Shown piece by piece: positions 12,283 through 23,172 of a stretch of 64,000 nucleotides of DNA. The stretch comes from Congeria kusceri (taxonomy: Eukaryota; Mollusca; Bivalvia; Myida; Dreissenidae): contig CM051028.1 in assembly GCA_027627225.1 (NCBI GenBank), positions 29,598,329 through 29,662,328 of the forward strand, given 5' to 3'. The notes below the pieces were generated by a model. It saw nothing but the letters and a program-made list of their open reading frames with translations. It was not told where the DNA came from and did not search any database. Position numbers and translations under genes: made by a program. Each line of letters begins with the position of its first letter. The first letter of the stretch is position 1.

Positions 12283-13297
12283 TCCCTTTAATAAATATAC
12301 TCGTACATAATCTTGTTATTTGATTCGAAAGGGATCTCAATAATTGATCTATATTGATATACATGTACTATAATATATAAAGAAATATAACTATGTACAT
12401 GTATTAACAACAGAGCTTTTGGTACATTGTATATTAGTCATAGTCATAAATGCAACATAAACATAGTGTAAATAGTTTTATCTGAAGTTTCCAAAATTCA
12501 TATAACATATTCTTGTCAAGATAGCAACTGATGCTGAAAAGCAACATGTGGTGATTGAAATAACATCAGGCTAATACTTTAAATAGAGCATCAGCTGCCG
12601 CTGATAGAATGATGTGGAATGATACGCTTTCAATGATTTTAATACAACACATGTTTCCCATGTACCAATCGTAGGTCCATATGGAATGCATAGTCATCCA
12701 TCAGACCGAAATAAAAAGTATGCAACATTTGTTACTGGAAAGATTATCAATGTTTTTCCTTGAAACAGATCCACTACTAATCTACCAAACCAAGACAAGT
12801 ACCAGTAAGTCATGAATAACACACCCAGTAAGGCTTTAAATGCATAATGATGGCAAATATTTTATTAAACAGGTAAAACTACCGCTTGCATTTTTAAACT
12901 ATACTAAACTATTTAATGAATAACAGTTGCATGTTACTCAGCTATAAAATGAACTTTCAAATGCGTAAGAAATTGAAAATGAAGGTTATTACAACAGCCC
13001 TTCCCTGTGGATATAAATTTCTCAGTTTTAAATAGACTAAAAAATAAGCTCAATTTGAAATCAACAACATTTCAACATAACACTCTTCCAAAATTAGCTC
13101 ATTTTATTTGTGTGTTTAAGTTTAAGTTTTTTGTTGTTGTTTTTTCTCAACGAAGTATACAACATGCCTTAAGTATGGTCCGTACTGATAACATTAAAAA
13201 CCAAACTTTTTAAACTTAAGTTTAAACAAATATAGTACAATATACATTGTATGTACATGTACTGCGAATTTTCTCATCGCACATTGGGTTGCAATAA
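12283..13297. other. AT-rich noncoding stretch
   Basis: Nothing recognised. If the exchanger gene at 14904-16609 continues leftwards, this may be one of its introns. Confidence 0.4.
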
Positions 13298-13411
13298 AAC
13301 AGTGATGAAAGAATGAAACAGTGATGAAAGAATGAAACAGTGAAAAAGAGATGAAAGAATTAAACAGTGAAACAGAGATGAAAGAATTAAACAGTGAAAC
13401 AGAGATGAAAG
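13298..13411. repeat. Minisatellite of GATGAAAGAAT/AAACAGTGA units
   Basis: About five imperfect copies built from AACAGTGA and GATGAAAGAAT segments in tandem. Confidence 0.75.
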
Positions 13412-13914
13412 CAGCAATACTTCAGTTACAATTCAATACATTTATCCACATCTCAGAAAATTTCATAAAACAGATAAAGAGATTCAATGATCAAGTACAA
13501 AGGTTCCTCATCTGGTGAACACCTAACAGTGATTGCGCATGCATTTTCTTTATTCACACCCATTACCAAACAATCATGACAATTTCCTAAACTTTTAATT
13601 TAACTGAAGAGTCGATGGTTCATTTCAAATGACAATGAAGTTATAACAGTACAACTAAGTGGTATTGACAAAGTCAATTGATTTTATAACAACAAAAGAA
13701 GTTTACAACAAAATGTTCAGTCTCAAGCAAGTGAAGATGCACAAGATTGATAATACATGCTGTTCCAGTATATTGGTATATTGATTTTCCCCTTATTTTT
13801 TAATATCATATTTACTCTGATTTTCCTAGCAATGGTGTGATAATTCAAAGCCTTAATCATTTAAATGCAAGACTGTTATCAATACTTTAGATTTATCAAA
13901 CTTTGTAACCTTCA

Positions 13915-14180
13915 TTGAAACTCAAGGGTTTCATGAAAATGATTACATTACAAAGATCAATACAATATTTTGATTTTTCTATGTTGATTCTTAACATAAA
14001 GCAAGCTATCTTTTAACCATTTTCTAATGCATAGCGATAAATACACGTTGAAACTCAAGGGTTTCATGAAAATGATTACATTACAAAGATCAATACAATA
14101 TTTTGATTTTTCTATGTTGATTCTTAACATAAAGCAAGCTATCTTTTAACCATTTTCTAATGCATAGCGATAAATACACG
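13915..14180. repeat. Perfect 133-bp tandem duplication
   Basis: The unit starting TTGAAACTCAAGGG at 13915 is repeated from 14048. The copies read identical over all 133 bases, so the duplication is very recent or an assembly artefact. Confidence 0.9.
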
Positions 14181-14897
14181 TACCGGTAGTCAACATGCAA
14201 ATTTTCACTTATCAAGAAGCCCTTTAATCTATTATATATTGAGAAACAAAAGCAATGGTTATACGGTAAGAATAAAAACACTAAATATTGTTTATCACTT
14301 ATCTTAATACATTTGCTGCCAAGAAGCCATTTTTTATGCGACACTCAGTAATAATGCACAGATGATCGTACAAATCTGCTTGATTTTCACAGTTTGTGCA
14401 TTAAGAAGGTAATTCTCTTAAGAAAATTCCTATACCACAATCCCACACGTGTCGACTGACATAAAATTAATGTAATAATTAGTTCAATGCAGTTTTTTAC
14501 TTGCACTGAAGGATAAAGAGCTTAGGTGAATCCTAAACTGACAGCACATATGCAATCATTCCAAGATGTTGCAGTAGCAAGTGTATTATATGATGATTAA
14601 GCTGAACAAATTCAATCCCATATGCAAGAATAAAGCATTAAGTAATATATTGCAAGACTGTGTGTGTTTGATTACAATTAGATATTTGCTTCTATACAGC
14701 TTAAATATGTTTACATAGTTTTTAAATCTTCATGTATACATTATTCTTTTTTTACGTTGTTTTTTTTAATAAGATATGTTAATCTTTTATGGTTTCTTGC
14801 CATTTATATGAATAAACTCTAATATGCCTGGACTTACACTATTTCAACAACAAGCAAGACTCAGGCTGGACATATGCAATTAAAATTGTCTATGTGT
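14181..14897 (-). other. Presumed exchanger intron
   Basis: This stretch lies immediately downstream of the exchanger splice donor on the minus strand. I searched by eye for the short mutually exclusive exon expected next and did not find one. Confidence 0.4.
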
Positions 14898-14903
14898 ACT
14901 TAC

Positions 14904-16609
14904 TCAGTTTCATCGTTATTGAACAAAAGCTCATGTTCGACAGCTTCGAAGTCTTTCCCCGCCTTGGCTGAGCCATCAATGGTCTGGTACGGCAGCTTAA
15001 CTGTGCCTCTTGCACCCGATGAACGCATGACTTTGATTTCAACCTCGCCGATAGCTTCAGACACTTTTAGCTCTTTTTCCTCGAAGTGGAATATGCCTGG
15101 ATGATCATCATCCAGAATCATTACTGTGGCTAAAAATGGCGTGCCGAGTTTTGCAATATGTGCGGTGTCATTGCTCTCGAATTTGCCGTCCGAGTCTGCA
15201 ACCCTCAAATTGCTAAGACGAACATAAAGATGTTCGTCTTCTTCAAAAAGGTCGTCATCGATCACAGTCAATGAAAACTGCTTATGATTCTCACCAGGGT
15301 AGAAAACCAGGGTGCCCTCTGTGTATTCGTAATCTGAACCTGCATTTGCAGTGCCATCTTCTGTCTTGTAATCCACATATATAGTCTTGCTCAAATCCCC
15401 ACCATCTCTTGATACAGTCAGATTAAATGTACCAACATTTTCCATTACTGTGTAATGTCCTGGATCAAAGAAAACTCTTGTTACGCCTTCATCATCCAAA
15501 TTAACCCGCACATCTTCAAGACTTGCTTTCTTCTCAATTTTAGATTTCTTAATAACATTGCCACTGCCAGTTAGTTTTCTGGTTGCCTGAATTCTATAGA
15601 AAGCCCGACTTTTGGGTCCACGATTGATAGCTTCCAGCTCAGCCATTTCTTCCAGAGTTTTCATGTCTGTGTTCGGATTCTTTTTCCTCAGGTCTCTAAG
15701 AATTTCCATAAACTCTTTACGATGTGTTTCAAATTCTCGTACATCTTTATCTTGGTGGTCCAGTCCTATGAAAACAACCTCATCTCCAACATGATTAGCT
15801 TTACCCATTTCATGATCGCCTTCACTCGAAATGACAACACCTCTGTGTTTGCTTCCTCTGTACTTTTTTGAGAGGAACTTGTACACAAAGATCTGCTTAT
15901 CCGCAATATATGCCGTCAAGACGGTGATTGGAAAGAAAACAAATGTCAAAACAGCTTCCCAGATTTCAACTACACCATAACTTGAAATGGACAATATAAA
16001 GTATAACCAGAGATAAGCGAATATGCTCCATGTAGCAGTAATGATGAAAACTCTCAAATGTTTGATTCTTCTAATTTCTTCACCAGGGAGACACGAGACA
16101 CAAATGGCCAAAATAATGAACAAATTAAAGGCTGCACTACCAACAATAGTCGCAGGACCCAGTTCGCCGGCTTTGAAACCATTCATAAAACAGATTTCAA
16201 TAATTGACAGTAAAATTTCAGGAGCTGATGAACCGAGAGCCATAAGCGTAAGGTTAGAAACGGTCTCATTCCAAATCCTCACTGTCACAGTCTGCACTCC
16301 ACCATCAGGGCGTTTCACTACAATTTCTTTTTCCTGGGATGTTATGACTTCAATAGCAGCCATGAAGCGGTCAGACACAATGGATACACCTAAAAAAAAA
16401 TACAAGAGCGCCGCAAAATACACAATAGATCTCGCGGCTTTATCTCCAATCCCGATATTCCCGATGGGGGTCCATAGTGGCAGGAGCATTCCGGGACGGC
16501 ACTCTTCAGCTTCTTTGGTACAATTGTTGGCCTCTGCTGCACCAAACTGTTCTGATATTACGATCACAAATACACAGAGAACTGTGACTGTCACTATTTT
16601 CGACCCCAT
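14904..16609 (-). CDS. Na+/Ca2+ exchanger (SLC8/NCX), large first coding exon, partial
   Basis: This is a plasma-membrane antiporter that extrudes Ca2+ in exchange for Na+. The exon encodes 568 residues plus two bases. Residues 1-25 look like a cleaved signal peptide and are followed by N-terminal membrane helices. The alpha-1 repeat is clear ([15 protein letters not shown] around 124-132, then [12 protein letters not shown] at 151-162). Residues 240-262 ([16 protein letters not shown]) match the XIP autoregulatory segment. CBD1 spans about 378-502, with acidic Ca2+ ligands near E390, DDD 451-453 and DDD 500-502. CBD2 starts at about 503. The exon stops at 14904 with donor GTAAGT in the middle of CBD2 (..FNNDET), where vertebrate NCX genes also splice into alternative exons. 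The C-terminal alpha-2 repeat and helices are not in the window. Met 16609 was chosen because the signal peptide follows directly. Confidence 0.93.
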
Positions 16610-17730
16610 GTTGTTAAGCTTTGCTTTGAATTCCTGCTGATTTATACTTGTTTTAAATGTTATAAGGTTTTATTTGTGTAACTATTATCACTTGAAATCA
16701 TCTACTTGAATGAAGTTCTATTACATGTATCTGATTCAGTGATTGACAGAATTATGCAATAATACTTCTAAAATAATTTATGTGGTATTCACTATTGTGT
16801 AAATCCATTGATAAATATTGTAATTATAACAATTATTAAATTCACTTCGTTGTTATTCTCCTTCTGTTTTGAATAACCAAATCAATCAACACCATTGACC
16901 TATAGACAAGCGTTGTTATATTGTACCCAATTTCTGTAACATGTACACACAACCCGAAGTGTTTTGAGTTTATTAGCGCATGCTTTCAAATAATGATGTC
17001 TGCAAAATCGACGCTTATGAAATTGAAAACTCCAATCAAACAAAGTCCTCGACTGCAAAAGCAGCACTAATCCGTTTTGATTTAATATGATCAATCACTC
17101 AAACCATTGTGACAGAACGAATTTACCTCTACGCAGAAATCACGTAATTCTCTCCAGCCTCAGCAGCCGCAACTGTCACTGTGCGCTAGATAAGGAATCG
17201 TGGAAGTTAGACAGCGCCCTCATCGAATTTCCAAGCGGCGCTACTATTCACAGCGCTCGCATGGGTTATTCGCGCATTACAGAGTTACCCCCCGTTTACA
17301 TTGATCATTTTCCATGATATATGATTTGTGTTACATATTCTACACGCCTTTTGATAACATAATGTTATATAATTCCAGCCGTTGAAGATTATAATTGATT
17401 GTTGTTGTGATTATTTTTAATCGAAATCAAAATATTTGCTGGGTCCTAACTCCAACAATTCATGACAGAAATCCTATTATTCATACCGAAATCCTTGCAT
17501 TACTCTTCGTCTCACTCAAACTTTATTTACGAGAACACGTTATGCTTTGAGTACACACATTTCACTTGATTGACTGCTGATTGTATTATTTATTTCCTAT
17601 ATTAAATGATAATTAGTAGATCAACTTTAGTCTACCGGGTATAGCCTTTAACAAAGCAATATAAGCCTACTTCAGCACGATTTTGGAATCTGTACAAAGT
17701 TACAATTGTGTTGCTTATATTTTATTTTTA
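16610..17730. other. 5' flank or upstream intron of the exchanger
   Basis: There is no coding exon here. It may hold the 5' UTR and promoter, or an intron leading to an upstream noncoding exon; no convincing pyrimidine-rich acceptor is seen directly before the start codon. Confidence 0.35.
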
Positions 17731-18207
17731 ATATACAAATAATGTATTATGATACAAGACGAATTTAACACACACAGTTAGACAAAAGTTATTAGACGGC
17801 ATGCCTAATTGCGACAATAAACAATGCAATTTTAACACTGATAATCACTTAAAATACAAATATCAAAGAAATCACGGATAGTAAAAGCCCGAAAGGACCA
17901 TGGAGACGCATATATATGCAAACATATTACGAATAACGCATATTCGCTAATCGCGAATAATAAACAAATATACAAATAATGTATTATGATACAAGACGAA
18001 TTTAACACACACAGTTAGACAAAAGTTATTAGACATGCATGCCTAATTGCGACAATAAACAATACAATTTTAACACTGATAATCACTTAAAATACAAATA
18101 TCAAAGAAATCACGGATAGTAAAAGCCCGAAAGGACCATGGAGACGCATATATATGCAAACATATTACGAATAACGCATATTCGCTAATCGCGAATAATA
18201 AACAAAT
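17731..18207. repeat. 237-bp tandem duplication, near perfect
   Basis: The unit beginning ATATACAAATAATGTATTAT at 17731 recurs at 17968. The copies differ only by a few bases, including a 3-base insertion around CATGCATGCC in the second. Confidence 0.88.
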
Positions 18208-18273
18208 TATTTCTTTCACACTGTCACAAGTGTACAGTCGGTATGAAACCACAATTTTTCTAAAGAAGTATTT

Positions 18274-18668
18274 GAGGCGTGTCGTGGGAAACCCGGTCTG
18301 AATGCATCTGCGTAAAGGGTCGTCCTGGATCAGCTTGTGCAGTCCGCACAGGTATTTTCTGTTCCAGTGAAGTTTCTTTTTAACATATTTTCTGTTCCAA
18401 TGAAGTCTCTTTTAAACATAAATCCACTGGAGGCGGAAAGTGTCGTCCCGGATTAGCATGTGCGGACTGCACAGGCTGATCCGGGATGACACTGTACGCA
18501 CGTCTATTATGGTATTTTCTGTTTCAAGGAAGTCTCTTCTAGACACAAATCCATTGTGGGCGGAAAGTGCCGTCCTCGATTATCCTGTGCGGACTGCACA
18601 GGCACAGGCTGATCAAGGACCACACTGTACGCAGATGCATTCAGCACGATTTTCCCACGACACGCCTT
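18274..18668. mobile_element. Palindromic GGCGTGTCGTGGG element, expanded copy
   Basis: The left end is GAGGCGTGTCGTGGGAAACC and the right end is the inverted TTTCCCACGACACGCC. Between them lie hairpin cores of the GCACAGGCTGATCC type. This copy contains an extra internal unit, so it is about 395 bp rather than about 240 bp. The extra part is shared closely with the copy at 22946-23172. Confidence 0.85.
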
Positions 18669-18700
18669 AAATATATACATCTATAGTTGTTACTTAGTGT

Positions 18701-18724
18701 TATATATATATATATATATATATA
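18701..18724. repeat. (TA)n microsatellite
   Basis: Uninterrupted TA dinucleotides, just downstream of the stop codon of the minus-strand DED gene. Confidence 0.85.
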
Positions 18725-18759
18725 CATGTGTATATATATGTTATTTAGTTATTATATTG

Positions 18760-19481
18760 TTACACTTGTTTTTTAGTGAATGCTTGAACAAACAGTATCT
18801 CGTCCAGAATTTCTTGGATCTCCGTCATGATAATGTTAGCGTCGACGATATGTTTTACTGGTAACTCAGCTCCCGTGGTAGGCCTTACCGGAACCACCGC
18901 CCTTCCCCGATCTTCAGCTTCCGATCTGAACTTCATGGCAGCCGGAAGCAGGCTTCTGGGTTCCGCGCTCTTGACAGCTTTATGAGGAGCCAGTGCACGT
19001 GTGAGGGGTTCCAGATCCCGTACCAATTTGGCTCGAAACAGTGCTTCTTCTGCCCTCTGCCCACGGCTGGATTCCGCGCTCTTGATATGCTGATGAGGAA
19101 CAAGTGCACGTGCCAGAGGTTCTAGTTCCGGGAGCAATTTGGCGCGAGACAGTGCTTCTTCCGCCGCCTGCGCGCGACGGGTATTCGCCGAGTCGAGGCT
19201 TAAAGGAAACGTGATTGACCTGCCGTGAGTTCGCTTTCTGAGTCTGCAGGCGGTTTCGTACGGTTTGGTGGATTCCTGGAGGGCGCGTTCGGTAAGCATC
19301 TGCAGTTCGCTGCTCATCGTGTCGAGTTCCAACTGCATGAACTGCGTCTCCTCTCGGAGGTCCTTCACTTCCTGTTCTTTTTCCTCCAGGCGCTTGGACT
19401 TGTCTCTCAGTTCCTGGTATACGCGGAGAAACGGCACGTGACGGTTGTGGTCACTGGCGCCACGTCTCGCAATTGAGTTTC
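18760..19481 (-). CDS. DED-like protein, exon 4 (coiled coil and 37-aa repeats)
   Basis: Acceptor GTCACAG precedes 19481. The exon encodes residues 456-694: a charged coiled coil (YQELRDKSKRLEEKEQEVKD and on to about 525), then two 37-residue repeats sharing AEEAL.RAKL...LEPL.RAL.PH, and a C-terminal helix (NIIMTEIQEILDEILF) before the stop. Confidence 0.75.
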
Positions 19482-22432
19482 CTGTGACCATATTAGAACA
19501 CTGACATAATTAAAATACCGGTATATTTATCATGTATACATTAGTTTATACGCCGAAATACTCAGTACTATGTTTTGCAATAGATTCATTTACTGGACCT
19601 AACGAATACATGAATATCAATCTACGACTTAATATTTCCGTTCATAAGTATATATAAATGACAAGTAAAAGCAAAAATATTTCCGAACACAACATTTCCT
19701 GGCACACATCCACGTACATACCAAACACATCATACATTTCCCCGAGTATCTCAACTGAATCGATCCCCGCGAGTCGCAGTTGTGGCAGGCCGTCTTTGGC
19801 CATTTCCGCCAGCTCCTGTACGTAGCGCACGGGCAGGGTGCACGAGACCACGACCCTCTGGCCGGGCTCGATCCCCACGATGTACGCGTCCTTGGGCGAC
19901 AGAAACAGCAAGCTGGCAAGTTTGAATCTCACCAACTCCAAGTCTTCTCGCGACAGTCTCGTGAAGTCTCGTTCGCTTAGATAACACCGAACAAGACCGA
20001 ATCCTTTTGCTGCAAGCAAATAAAATAAAAGAACAAATGTTTTATTAACTTAAGCATATTACAGCTCATCGTTATTTTACACAATCAAATCAAACAGATC
20101 AATCAATAACAACGTCGCTAAAATTAAGTGCACAATAAAGATAATTGACCTATTAATGCAACGCATTTAAAAAAAAAAAGAAAACCGTCCACAATTGAGT
20201 AACATGATAGATTGCAAAACTATGGAGCTACTATAGAAATAGTGGTGTTGCATTTTCTTACACGATGCTTAATAAAATGTTTTATTTTATGCGTTCGAGT
20301 GGTTTATCAGTGAAATATCAGTGAAATAAAATTGGTAAATCACTGTTTGAAAACAGTGAAAATTACCACTTTCATAATGGTACTACGTTTTCCACAGGAA
20401 GTCGGAAACATACCCAAATAACGCATTTTTTAAGCATAACATAAAAATAAAATTTGTTGGTTTCGGAAGAATATCGATTTTTTGTTTATTCACTTGTGAT
20501 CATCGTAAATACATGATCACTCGTGAATGAAAATCGATATTCTACCAAAACCAACACATATCCTCTATATAATTTTAAGTGGACGTTTTTGTTCATGTTA
20601 TTATCTTGATAAAGGCTAACTGGATCTAGTTTTGTTGCACATAATTGTTTAAGACTAGTTAAGAAAACTTCTTATCATTTAATAGTTCACATATAATAGC
20701 TATAGGCTTATTGAGACATTTTCGAGTCCGATTCCTGGGAAGAACCAGCACTTTGTGTCTTTTGAGAAAGATCATTCTCTAACGCTCCGCGAGTAGGGAT
20801 CGAACTCACGACCTCCCGATCGCGATCGCAAGGCGGTCACCATATCCATTAAACCACTGCGACCTATCGTTGATTGTTTATAGGACTTGTGTTTTCTTGT
20901 TTAAGACTAGTTAAGAACACCTACGCAAGGTGGCTAACTCCTGGTAGAAGTACACGGTGTCATGGTGGTGTCGGACATACTGGACGGCCTGCGTGTACAG
21001 ATCCGTGTCGTCCAGGCGCATGACGATCGTCTGCAAGTGATGGAGATTGTCTCGGCTGATAAAGCGCTGCTGCTGCAGACGATTCAAAATGTCGTCTGTC
21101 GTGGTCACGCCGGAAATGCACCCTTCTTCCAGTATCCAGGTACCTGTTATTCGATATGCTGAAGGTTCACATTACCGTACTCATGATAAAATGCATGACA
21201 ATTACTGACTTGATGAAGACTACCGGAACAGCTCTTGTCACGTCTAGTGAATACCAATGGTTGAAATATTGGAATATCTAAATACCGTTTTTCCGCATAC
21301 ATTAAAATGTGCAATGTATATAATAAAATAATGGATGTTTACTATAATTATGTTCATAAACGCCACGATATTTTAGTTTATGATTAGTATTAGCATTTAA
21401 GACACCGATATATTGATGTTCTAAAATTTATACATTTAAAAGAAAATACATCCCCAAGAAATTAATTAATATATCTATAGTAGTATTCACATGTCAATAT
21501 TCCCGTTTAAAGCTGCATAAAATATGGGTACATGTATTTAAAAATAATAACTGAATTGCACGGTGTATTAACTCACCGTGAAACGCGGAAATGATGTCAT
21601 CTAAGTAGCAGTCTTCCAGCTTTAGAGCCACTTCCGCAAACAGGTTCTTGAAATCAGCATCGTTTGACATGTCGTCTGCCTGGCCTCCCCTAACTTCCGC
21701 TTGTACCGTCTGCACAATTTTCTTGGTACTACGAACTGCAGCACGACCGTCTTCCGAATTAACCGGAGTTTTACAGCCGTCTGCTTCCCCAGGTAGATCT
21801 GACCAGTTCCATGTTGGTTCATTCGAAACTAAGGGCAGTTTTGGATTCATCGCAGCAGACGATGTGTGCTCGTGTTTTACCTCGCATAAACCATCGTCTG
21901 CTAACTTGGCGTTCAAAATCAAATCTTCTTCGCTGAGACGCTTTTGTGAGTACAGCATATCATGCTTTTCGTCCAGTTCGAGCGGATCTAGGCATCTTGG
22001 TGAGTTACTTTCTGATTCTGTAAAGGCGACTTCGTCTCCTGTTTGATTCTCTTTCGATTCATGCAACTTGTCGTCTGAATCTTCGCGCTCAAATTCCATA
22101 CTCAGCCGCACCTCATCTTTGGCGCTCGTAGTTAGCGAAGCCATCTTAATTGCCTCCAGTTCGTTAACGTAACGATTTTCGTCACCTTTTGTAGAATGCT
22201 TCGGGTGTTTAATATAGTCCATGGCGCATTTTGTCAACCGTGCCCTATGAATAAGATCAAATTCATTCAAATACGGGTTGTCGTCTTCCGCATCTCTGTC
22301 CTCTGCTATCTCGACGCACGGTTTTACGTCCATTTCGCTTGAATGACGCAATGCGAACTTCTCTTCAAATTGCTGTGTGCTGGGAGATTCACTGAACTCT
22401 TTACAGAAGAAACGCTGTAAATAATTACTCAT
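18760..22432 (-). CDS. DED-like domain and coiled-coil protein, four exons, 694 aa
   Basis: Coding exons: 22432-21577, 21143-20925, 20009-19722 and 19481-18760. All introns are phase 1 and the joined length (2085 bases) is an exact reading frame ending in a stop. Residues 1-255 are acidic, Ser-rich and probably disordered. Residues about 260-344 resemble a death-effector domain: amphipathic helices FKNLFAEVALKL and LDDIISAF, then ILNRLQQQRFISRDNLHHLQ, the helix-5/6 pattern of DEDs. Exon 3 (360-454) is a separate alpha/beta-looking module with YIVGIEPGQ followed by a hydrophobic strand. Residues 474-525 form a coiled coil, and 561-631 contain a 37-residue tandem repeat starting AEEAL. If the DED reading is right, the protein would be a cytoplasmic adaptor in apoptosis or innate signalling. 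The DED call is by pattern only. No caspase or kinase domain is present. Confidence 0.72.
19722..20009 (-). CDS. DED-like protein, exon 3 (unnamed module)
   Basis: The exon is 288 bases with acceptor TTGCTTGCAG and donor GTATGT. It encodes a self-contained module of about 95 residues: an amphipathic start (LSERDFTRLSREDLELVRFKL), then SPKDAYIVGIEPGQRVVVSC, a strand and a helix (YVQELAEMA). A symmetrical phase-1 exon suggests a shuffled domain. I do not recognise the family. Confidence 0.75.
20455..20556. repeat. Foldback hairpin in intron 2 of the DED gene
   Basis: The left arm carries TGTTGGTTT..AATATCGATTTT and the right arm AAAATCGATATT..ACCAACA, with inner arms CACTTGTGATCAT / ATGATCACTCGTG around a short loop. 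It is probably a short MITE. Confidence 0.7.
20715..20868 (-). mobile_element. tRNA-derived SINE in intron 2 of the DED gene
   Basis: On the minus strand, GGTCGCAGTGGTTTAATGG resembles a tRNA 5' half with an A box, and GAGTTCGATCCCTACTCGCG carries the B box. A non-tRNA body with AGAATGATCTTTCTC follows. A related remnant lies at 42790-42880. The SINE body and poor acceptor stem argue against a real tRNA gene. Confidence 0.6.
20925..21143 (-). CDS. DED-like protein, exon 2
   Basis: The exon is 219 bases with acceptor AACAG just before 21143 and donor GTAGGT after 20925, preceded by C rather than G. The alternative donor four bases on breaks the frame into exon 3. It encodes the C-terminal half of the DED-like fold (TDDILNRLQQQRFIS, DNLHHLQTIVMRL, DLYTQAVQYV). 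Confidence 0.7.
21577..22432 (-). CDS. DED-like protein, exon 1
   Basis: Encodes residues 1-285 plus one base. It begins MSNYLQRFFCKEF, is rich in Asp, Glu and Ser, and ends in the first DED-like helices (DADFKNLFAEVALKL..DDIISAFH). The donor is GTGAGT at 21576. The start is the first Met after an upstream stop; the adjacent upstream sequence is a foldback element. Confidence 0.75.
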
Positions 22433-22453
22433 ATTGTCTACTCAGGCCCCCAA

Positions 22454-22665
22454 CAAATAGTCCCGTTTCTGGTCTCCCGACCGACCCTTTACTTTTTGCT
22501 GCCGACCCTACATATTTTTGGTCCAAAAATAATAATGACTGAAAAAGACTGTTACCGTGTACAACACAATTCATCCTCCCATCATCGAAAAAAAATAAAA
22601 TCCTTCCCTACCTACCGACCCTTATTTTTTTGGACAGGAGACCAGAAACGGAACTATTTTTTGTT
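22454..22665. mobile_element. Foldback/MITE directly upstream of the DED gene start
   Basis: The left arm CCCGTTTCTGGTCTCC (about 22462-22477) pairs with the right arm GGAGACCAGAAACGG (about 22637-22651), and the match extends outwards through AATAG / CTATT. The outer edge lies about 20 bases from the start codon at 22432. Confidence 0.65.
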
Positions 22666-22945
22666 TGGCCTCACGCCCGTGAAAAAGCGCTACAAAATTT
22701 AAAGTACACAAGGACATTTGCAGTTCCTCTATTCATACAGATACATGGATATAGCCTCAGCATGTGTTGTATTTTGTTCTCGGTTTCTCTGTTATATGAA
22801 TATGGATAATTAGTTTGTTATATTTACTGTTCTTTTCCCATTTTCAAACCAATCAGCACAATTGCAAACTGGTCAGAACTGCAAATATTGTCATAATTAT
22901 TTCTCGAGTGACACACGGGTATGACGCATGTGACATAGAATATAT

Positions 22946-23172
22946 AGTCCGCACAGGCTAACCCGGGACGACACTTTCCGCTTTTAAGGTATTTTCTCTT
23001 CCAGTGAAGTCTCTTTTTAACATATTTTCTGTTCCAATGAAGTCTCTTTTAAACATAAATCCACTGGAGGCGGAAAGTGTCGTCCCGGATTAGCATGTGC
23101 GGACTGCACAGGCTGATCCGGGACGACACTGTACGCACGTCTATTAAGCCCGGGTTTCCCACGACACGCCTC
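22946..23172. mobile_element. Palindromic GGCGTGTCGTGGG element, left-truncated
   Basis: It keeps the right end TTTCCCACGACACGCC and two hairpin cores but lacks the left end. It shares the derived segments GAAGTCTCTTTTTAACATAT and GTACGCACGTCTATTA with the copy at 18274-18668. Confidence 0.8.
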
